DNA from: an uncultured Bacillota bacterium
GTDB taxonomy: Bacteria; Bacillota; Clostridia; Christensenellales; UBA1242
Length of the DNA: 9,184 nt
Direction: 5' to 3'
NCBI GenBank assembly: GCA_945921365.1
Contig: CAMEKL010000016.1
Span: forward strand, 1-9,184
Notes under the pieces: generated by a model
The model's database searches: none
What the model saw: the letters and a program-made list of their open reading frames with translations, nothing else
What the model was told of the DNA's origin: nothing
Position numbers and translations under genes: made by a program
Part shown: positions 5,516-9,184 of the stretch, one piece after another
Position numbering within the stretch: position 1 is the first letter of the stretch
Layout of the letters: every line of letters starts with the position of its first letter

Positions 5516-6373
5516 ATGAAAATTACAAAAAGCAAAGGCAAAATACAAATATTTTCATGTGAAGATTTTAACATAACGCACATTATGGAATGTGGGCAAG
5601 TTTTCGCATATCAAAAAATTGACGACGCTTATTTTTGCTTTCCGCAAAACAAACTTTGCAAAGTTTCAAAAACACAAGATGGTTATTTGATTGAATGTGA
5701 TGATGAAAATTATTTTGAAAATTATTTTGATTTGAAAACCAATTATTCCTCTCTTAAAAAGGAGCTTTGTTCTTTTGAAGAATTAAAAGATCCAATTGCT
5801 TTTGGCAGTGGAATTAGAATATTAAAACAAGATTCTCTTGAAGCAATTATCTCTTTCATTGTTTCTGCAAATAATAACATTAAAAGAATAACAAACACAC
5901 TTTTAAAACTTAGAGAACATTTTGGAAAAAGAATTGAAAATAGTTTTGGTTCTAATTTTTTTGCGTTTCCAACTCTTAGTGAACTTTTAACGCTTGATGA
6001 AGATTTTTTTAAAAAGATCGGTGCAGGATATCGAGCAAGTTATCTTGTTTCATCAATTAAGTTTTTAAATGAAAATAAAAATCTTTTTTTTGGCAAAGAA
6101 GTTGAGAACTTAAAAACAAAAGACCTTCTTGAAAATCTTCTGAAGCTAAAAGGTGTTGGAAGAAAAGTTGCAGAATGTATTTTGCTTTTTGGCTATGGAA
6201 GAAGAGATGTTTTTCCAGTTGACACTTGGATTAAAAAAGTTTTTATCCAGGATTTAAAAATTGCAGATGTTAAAGATGCTTCAAAAATGTGTGATATTTT
6301 GATTAAAAGATATGGAAATTTTTCTGGTTATGCTCAACAATATCTTTTTTATTCAAAAAGGGAAAATGGATAA
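5516..6373 (+). CDS. ogg: 8-oxoguanine DNA glycosylase/AP lyase, OGG family
   Basis: Removes 8-oxoguanine paired with cytosine and nicks the resulting abasic site in base excision repair. Residues 1 to about 105 form the OGG N-terminal region (CGQVFAY at about 27-33, where most family members have GQ-FRW). The HhH-GPD domain follows: ANNNIKRI (118-125) matches the damage-recognition SNNNIARI of human OGG1. The helix-hairpin-helix LKGVGRKVAEC carries catalytic Lys217, and FPVDTW carries Asp236. The Lys-Asp spacing of 19 residues equals that of human OGG1 (K249/D268). The C-terminal GYAQQYLF matches the family's GWAQ-LF. At 285 residues the length is normal for bacterial OGG. There is no SD, and the promoter -10 ends 6 nt before the ATG. 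It appears to be a single-gene transcript; its neighbours are unrelated in function. Confidence 0.93.
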   Translation: MKITKSKGKIQIFSCEDFNITHIMECGQVFAYQKIDDAYFCFPQNKLCKVSKTQDGYLIECDDENYFENYFDLKTNYSSLKKELCSFEELKDPIAFGSGIRILKQDSLEAIISFIVSANNNIKRITNTLLKLREHFGKRIENSFGSNFFAFPTLSELLTLDEDFFKKIGAGYRASYLVSSIKFLNENKNLFFGKEVENLKTKDLLENLLKLKGVGRKVAECILLFGYGRRDVFPVDTWIKKVFIQDLKIADVKDASKMCDILIKRYGNFSGYAQQYLFYSKRENG

Positions 6374-6375
6374 AA

Positions 6376-6441
6376 TTTGACATTTTATAAACAAATTTAA
6401 CTTTTTTCTTATTCTTTTTTTGAATTAAAAAAATATATAAT
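6376..6441 (+). promoter_or_regulatory. spoIIGA promoter region with perfect -10 and a near-match 0A box
   Basis: A perfect TATAAT (6436-6441) ends 6 nt before the GTG start at 6448. The -35 region at 17-18 bp is poor (TTCTTT-like), as expected for a promoter that depends on an activator. TTTGACA at 6376-6382 differs by one base from the reverse 0A box TTCGACA and is centred near -69. In B. subtilis spoIIG is activated by Spo0A~P with sigma-A; applying this here is inference. Confidence 0.5.
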
Positions 6442-6447
6442 CAAATT

Positions 6448-7299
6448 GTGGAAATTATAATTGAATATGTTTTAATTGATAATTTAGTTATAAATTTTTT
6501 AATTCTATATTCAACCAGCTTTGCACTAAAACTCAGTTTCAAGATGTGGAGATTTTTTTTGGCGGATATTTTTGGAACAGTTATTGCAATTGTCTTTCCA
6601 CTTTTAAATTTGCATTTTGCGCTTCTTTTGCTTTTAAAAATTTTAACAGGAGCTTTAATTGTGCTTATCGCTTTTAAAATTGAAAAATTAAAACATTTTT
6701 TTGTTTTATTTTGCACTTTCATTCTCTCAACAGCACTTTTTGGAGGAATCACATTTTTGATTTACTATTTAATTTTTGGAAGCTTAAATTTAGAGATGAC
6801 CCTTTCAAATTCATATAACTTCCCGCTTGGAATAATTTGGCTTGGGCTTAGTTTAATGTTTTTGTTTAATAAAAAAATTATAAATATAATAGTTGCAAAA
6901 CAAAAGTCTAGAAAATTTTTATATAAAATTGAATTTCAAGCAAAAAACAAAAAGATTCGAGCAACGGCATATCTAGACAGCGGACACAAACTTTTTGACC
7001 CAACAGACAATTTGCCAGTGATAATAATAAATTATAATTTGTTTTGTAAACTCTATAAAATTCCAATTGAAAACATTCTTTTAAAAAATGTTTCAAATGA
7101 ACTTAGAAACGCGCATTACATAAAAATTTCAACTTTAAATTCATCGTCAAACGATATGCTTATTTTTGAAGTTGATGAGATTAGGCTTCAAGATGAACAT
7201 GGAAAATATTTAAAAAAGAAAGCAAATTTAGGGTTAAGCTTAACAAATTTTTCAAAGAGTTTTAATTGTGATGTGCTTATAAGCCCAGATGTTTTGTGA
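6448..7299 (+). CDS. spoIIGA: SpoIIGA, sporulation sigma-E factor processing aspartic peptidase
   Basis: Membrane-embedded protease that cleaves the pro-sequence from pro-sigma-E in the mother cell after asymmetric division. The N-terminal half holds about five hydrophobic helices (roughly residues 7-29, 33-54, 57-76, 83-108 and 125-142). The cytoplasmic C-terminal half is the single-domain aspartic protease with [14 protein letters not shown]: catalytic Asp177, Ser178, Gly179. This aligns with the IDSGNQLYDP-type motif of B. subtilis SpoIIGA. It is 283 residues, slightly shorter than the roughly 309 of B. subtilis. I accept GTG as start because [17 protein letters not shown] aligns with the family N-terminus and the next in-frame ATG would remove the first helix. 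There is no SD. sigE starts 7 nt after the stop, so enzyme and substrate are made together. Confidence 0.93.
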   Translation: MEIIIEYVLIDNLVINFLILYSTSFALKLSFKMWRFFLADIFGTVIAIVFPLLNLHFALLLLLKILTGALIVLIAFKIEKLKHFFVLFCTFILSTALFGGITFLIYYLIFGSLNLEMTLSNSYNFPLGIIWLGLSLMFLFNKKIINIIVAKQKSRKFLYKIEFQAKNKKIRATAYLDSGHKLFDPTDNLPVIIINYNLFCKLYKIPIENILLKNVSNELRNAHYIKISTLNSSSNDMLIFEVDEIRLQDEHGKYLKKKANLGLSLTNFSKSFNCDVLISPDVL

Positions 7300-7303
7300 G
7301 GTG
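7298..7303 (+). promoter_or_regulatory. sigE Shine-Dalgarno overlapping the spoIIGA stop
   Basis: GAGGTG sits over the end of the spoIIGA TGA, 3 nt before the ATG at 7307 (GAGG-to-ATG gap 5 nt). It selects 7307 over the in-frame ATG at 7289, which lies upstream of this SD inside spoIIGA. Confidence 0.8.
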
Positions 7304-7306
7304 TTG

Positions 7307-8026
7307 ATGCTTAAAAAGATAATTAAAAAATTGATTTTGTTTTTAAAAAATGGTGTAAATTTTGAAGAAGCAACAGATATTGTTTGTTATATTTGTGGGA
7401 ATGAGGCTCTTCCTGATCCACTTGACGAAGATGAAGAGGCTATGCTTCTTGAAGAAATGTCAAATGGCAACGAGATGGCAAAAGTTAAGCTTATTGAGCA
7501 TAATTTAAGGCTTGTTGTTTACATTTCAAAAAAGTTTGACAACACAGGTTTAGAGCTTGAAGACTTAATTTCAATTGGAGCAATTGGACTTATTAAAGCA
7601 GTTTCAACATATAAGTTTGATAAGAACATAAAGCTTGCAACCTATGCAAGCAGATGCATTGAAAACGAAATTTTAATGCAATTAAGAAAATCAACAAGAT
7701 TAAAGGCAGAAGTAAGTTTAGATGAACCATTAAATTTTGATTCGGACGGAAACGAATTGATTCTCAGTGATGTTCTCTTCACAGACGCAGACAGCGTTTC
7801 AAAAAATTTAGACACTTCTGTTGAAAAGCAACTTTTATGGCAGTCGATAAAAAAATTAAATGAGCGCGAGCAAGAAATTATGATTCTTCGTTTTGGCCTT
7901 GCAGGCAAAGAGGAGAAAACACAAAAAGAAGTTGCCGATATGATGGGAATTTCACAGAGTTATATAAGCAGAATCGAAAAGAAAATTTTGGATAGATTAA
8001 AAAAAGATTTATTAAAATCTTCATAA
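7307..8026 (+). CDS. sigE: Pro-sigma-E, mother-cell-specific sporulation sigma factor
   Basis: Sigma-70 family factor that directs early mother-cell transcription after SpoIIGA removes its pro-sequence. From the ATG at 7307 it is 239 residues, the same length as B. subtilis SigE. Residues 1-27 form a basic, amphipathic pro-sequence ([15 protein letters not shown]) that would bind the membrane. The sequence then runs [10 protein letters not shown], aligned with YYIGGSEALP, placing cleavage between Cys27 and Tyr28. Region 2 includes [34 protein letters not shown] and [16 protein letters not shown]. Region 4 includes [15 protein letters not shown] and the [23 protein letters not shown]. The gene follows spoIIGA by 7 nt with an SD over its stop, so they form an operon, probably under Spo0A~P control. 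CxxC at residues 27-30 is unlike B. subtilis. Confidence 0.95.
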   Translation: MLKKIIKKLILFLKNGVNFEEATDIVCYICGNEALPDPLDEDEEAMLLEEMSNGNEMAKVKLIEHNLRLVVYISKKFDNTGLELEDLISIGAIGLIKAVSTYKFDKNIKLATYASRCIENEILMQLRKSTRLKAEVSLDEPLNFDSDGNELILSDVLFTDADSVSKNLDTSVEKQLLWQSIKKLNEREQEIMILRFGLAGKEEKTQKEVADMMGISQSYISRIEKKILDRLKKDLLKSS

Positions 8027-8041
8027 AATATTAAAAAAACA

Positions 8042-8062
8042 GCAAAAATATTAAATTTTTGC
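8042..8062. terminator. Bidirectional terminator between convergent sigE and sigG
   Basis: GCAAAAAT (8042-8049), loop ATTAA, ATTTTTGC (8055-8062). On the plus strand it is followed by CATTTTTATATATTTTT; on the minus strand by TGTTTTTTTAATATTTT. Both strands thus have a U-rich tail, and the hairpin can end both transcripts in the 51-bp gap. Confidence 0.7.
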
Positions 8063-8077
8063 CATTTTTATATATTT

Positions 8078-8851
8078 TTACATAATTTTTTTTCTAATAT
8101 GTTCAAGCGCATTTTTTTCAAGGCGAGATACTTGCGCTTGTGAAATCCCAACTTCTTCTGAAACTTCCATTTGAGTTTTTCCAATATAATATCTCATCAT
8201 CAAAATCTGTTTTTCTTTTTCATTCAATTTTAGAATTGCATCATTGAGAGCAAATTGCTCTAAAAGTGAATCAATGTCGTTTTTTGTGTCGGCAACTTGG
8301 TCCATAACCCTAATAGTTTCGCTTCCGTTGTTAAAAACCGGGTCGGAAAGCGAAATTGTGTCGGAAATTGCATCAAGAGCTATCGCAACATTTTTAACAT
8401 CTTCCTTCATGTCAGTTGCAATTTCATCTAAGGTTGGCTCATAATCTCCAGAAGATGTGAGTTTTTCTTTTGATTGCAAAGCACGATATGCAGTGTCTCT
8501 TAAACTTCTGCTAACTCTTATTGAATTGTTATCTCTTAAATATCTTCTAATTTCTCCAATAATCATTGGAACTGCATAGGTTGAAAATTTAACGTTTAAA
8601 TCCATATTAAAATTGTTTATTGCTTTAATAAGCCCAACACAGCCAACTTGAAACATATCGTCTGCCTTATCTTTTTTCCCGCCAAAACGTTGAACAACAC
8701 TGAGAACAAGGCGTAAATTTGCAAGCATAAATTCATCGCGAGCAAGTTCGTCTCCCGCTTTAACCTTTTTTAGTAGTTCAAGCATTTCATGGTTTGACAT
8801 TTTTGGAAGTTTTGATGTGTTAACGCCTGTAACTGCAACCTTATTTGCCAT
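8078..8851 (-). CDS. sigG: Sigma-G, forespore-specific late sporulation sigma factor
   Basis: Directs late transcription in the forespore, including germination and spore-protection genes. 257 residues against about 260 in B. subtilis, and no pro-sequence. The N-terminal block VTGVNTSKLP (about residues 8-17) matches the SigG-specific VDTSKLP. Region 2 has NLRLVLSVVQRF, DDMFQVGCVGLIKAINNF and the near-invariant FSTYAVPMIIGEIRRYLRDN, followed by IRVSRSLRD. Region 3 has the EPT--EIA segment; region 4 has LNEKEKQILMMRY and KTQMEVSEEVGISQAQVSRLEK. The SD GAGGT is 3 nt before the ATG. The usual order is spoIIGA-sigE-sigG on one strand; here sigG is inverted and converges on sigE, so read-through from spoIIG cannot produce sense sigG mRNA. 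A sigma-F-like promoter lies upstream. Confidence 0.95.
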   Translation of the reverse strand: MANKVAVTGVNTSKLPKMSNHEMLELLKKVKAGDELARDEFMLANLRLVLSVVQRFGGKKDKADDMFQVGCVGLIKAINNFNMDLNVKFSTYAVPMIIGEIRRYLRDNNSIRVSRSLRDTAYRALQSKEKLTSSGDYEPTLDEIATDMKEDVKNVAIALDAISDTISLSDPVFNNGSETIRVMDQVADTKNDIDSLLEQFALNDAILKLNEKEKQILMMRYYIGKTQMEVSEEVGISQAQVSRLEKNALEHIRKKIM

Positions 8852-8868
8852 ATAACCTCACTTTGAAA

Positions 8869-8897
8869 TATATTTTCCTAAAAAAAATTTTTTATTC
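8869..8897 (-). promoter_or_regulatory. Candidate sigma-F/sigma-G promoter of sigG
   Basis: On the minus strand GAATA (8897-8893), a 14-bp gap and GGAAAATATA (8878-8869). From memory the B. subtilis sigma-F consensus is GYWTA, about 15 bp, GGNRANAMTW; the -10 part differs at one position and the -35 part at one. sigG is transcribed by sigma-F and then sigma-G in B. subtilis, which fits. A leader of about 10-15 nt with the SD follows. Confidence 0.45.
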
Positions 8898-8921
8898 TTT
8901 TTTGTCTGTAAATTAAAAATG

Positions 8922-8950
8922 TTGTTATTTTTAAAAAGTTGTGGTAGATT
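8922..8950 (+). promoter_or_regulatory. Sigma-A-type promoter for the topoisomerase gene
   Basis: TTGTTA (8922-8927), a 17-bp spacer and TAGATT (8945-8950) preceded by TGG, an extended -10. Predicted start is near 8957, with a leader of about 26 nt containing GGGGTT as a weak SD before the ATG at 8983. Confidence 0.5.
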
Positions 8951-8982
8951 ATATTTTGAAATTAGATATCACGGGGTTATAA

Positions 8983-9184
8983 ATGACTAAAAGTTACGAA
9001 TCAAAAGATATAGTTGTGCTTGAAGGATTAGAGGCTGTTAGAACTAGACCAGGAATGTATATTGGAACAACAAGTGTTAAAGGCCTTCATCACATTTTGT
9101 GGGAAATTGTTGATAATGCCATGGACGAAATAACAAACGGCTTTGGCAACAAAATATCTGTTACGATAAACAAGGACGGAAGTG
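8983..9184 (+). CDS. N-terminus of a type IIA topoisomerase ATPase subunit (GyrB or ParE), cut by the window edge
   Basis: The first 67 residues are present and the frame continues past the right edge. [14 protein letters not shown] (about 16-29) and [16 protein letters not shown] (about 35-50) are the invariant GHKL-ATPase start of GyrB/ParE; the Asn of VDNAMDE coordinates Mg-ATP. The N-terminal arm, which wraps the partner subunit's ATP site, is present and short. [14 protein letters not shown] looks to me more like clostridial ParE than canonical GyrB (HHLV-EIVDNS-DE), and the place next to sporulation genes, away from recF or dnaN, also favours a second, ParE-like copy. The fragment is too short to settle this. 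It is divergent from sigG, with about 131 bp between the start codons. Confidence 0.88.
   Translation, partial: MTKSYESKDIVVLEGLEAVRTRPGMYIGTTSVKGLHHILWEIVDNAMDEITNGFGNKISVTINKDGS

Noticed and set aside
6373..6410. AAATTTG/CAAATTT hairpin as terminator after the OGG gene
   Set aside because: 7 bp with a 12-nt loop and an interrupted T-run; too weak to call.
6441..6752. Minus-strand open frame opposite spoIIGA (and similar frames opposite the large gene, sigE and sigG)
   Set aside because: They are antisense shadows of recognised genes, without SD or family signature.
7289..7306. ATG at 7289 as sigE start
   Set aside because: It is inside spoIIGA with no SD; the ATG at 7307 has GAGGTG and gives 239 residues, as in B. 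subtilis, with an aligned cleavage site.
1..9184. CRISPR array, tRNA, insertion sequence or phage genes
   Set aside because: No regularly spaced direct repeats, cloverleaf, transposase or terminal inverted repeats were seen on reading both strands.

Overview
The window is strongly AT-rich DNA from an endospore-forming member of the Bacillota, most likely an uncultured clostridial lineage. The evidence is the sporulation cluster (spoIIGA, sigE, sigG), SD-type ribosome binding sites on some genes, an A/T-biased third codon position, and comEC and OGG-type glycosylase genes. I cannot place it to genus from sequence alone.

Layout. Positions 1-1824, minus strand: the first codons of a gene that may be holA, then a comEC gene encoding only the OB-fold and membrane parts of ComEC. 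This sits 2 bp behind a small XRE-type regulator gene, with a 15-bp palindrome in the divergent promoter region. Positions 1957-5478, plus strand: four genes of unknown function. They encode a two-helix membrane protein, a 724-residue helical-repeat protein with a DUF4132-like C-terminal part, a tail-anchored protein with a possible winged-helix head, and a 120-residue charged protein whose SD lies in a hairpin. Three strong hairpin terminators separate them. Positions 5516-6373: an OGG-type 8-oxoguanine DNA glycosylase with the catalytic Lys and Asp intact. Positions 6448-8026: spoIIGA-sigE, the membrane aspartic protease and the pro-sigma-E it activates. Positions 8078-8851: sigG on the opposite strand, converging on sigE. 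Positions 8983 onward: the N-terminus of a GyrB/ParE-type topoisomerase subunit.

How the genes work together. SpoIIGA, SigE and SigG form the core sporulation relay: SpoIIGA cleaves pro-sigma-E in the mother cell, and sigma-G takes over in the forespore. sigG has a sigma-F-like promoter candidate. The XRE regulator probably controls its own transcription and, by translational coupling, that of comEC.

Most unusual signals. (1) Several genes have no SD, and a good -10 hexamer ends exactly 6 nt before their start codon, which predicts leaderless mRNAs. The clear cases are the OGG gene, spoIIGA (GTG start) and the gene at the left edge; the tentative ones are the gene at 4541 and the XRE gene. 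(2) A hairpin occludes the SD of the 120-residue gene. (3) ComEC lacks its metallo-beta-lactamase domain. (4) sigG is inverted relative to the usual spoIIGA-sigE-sigG order. (5) A CxxC motif straddles the predicted pro-sigma-E cleavage site. I see no tRNA, rRNA, CRISPR array or insertion sequence, and no stretch over 300 bases without a gene.
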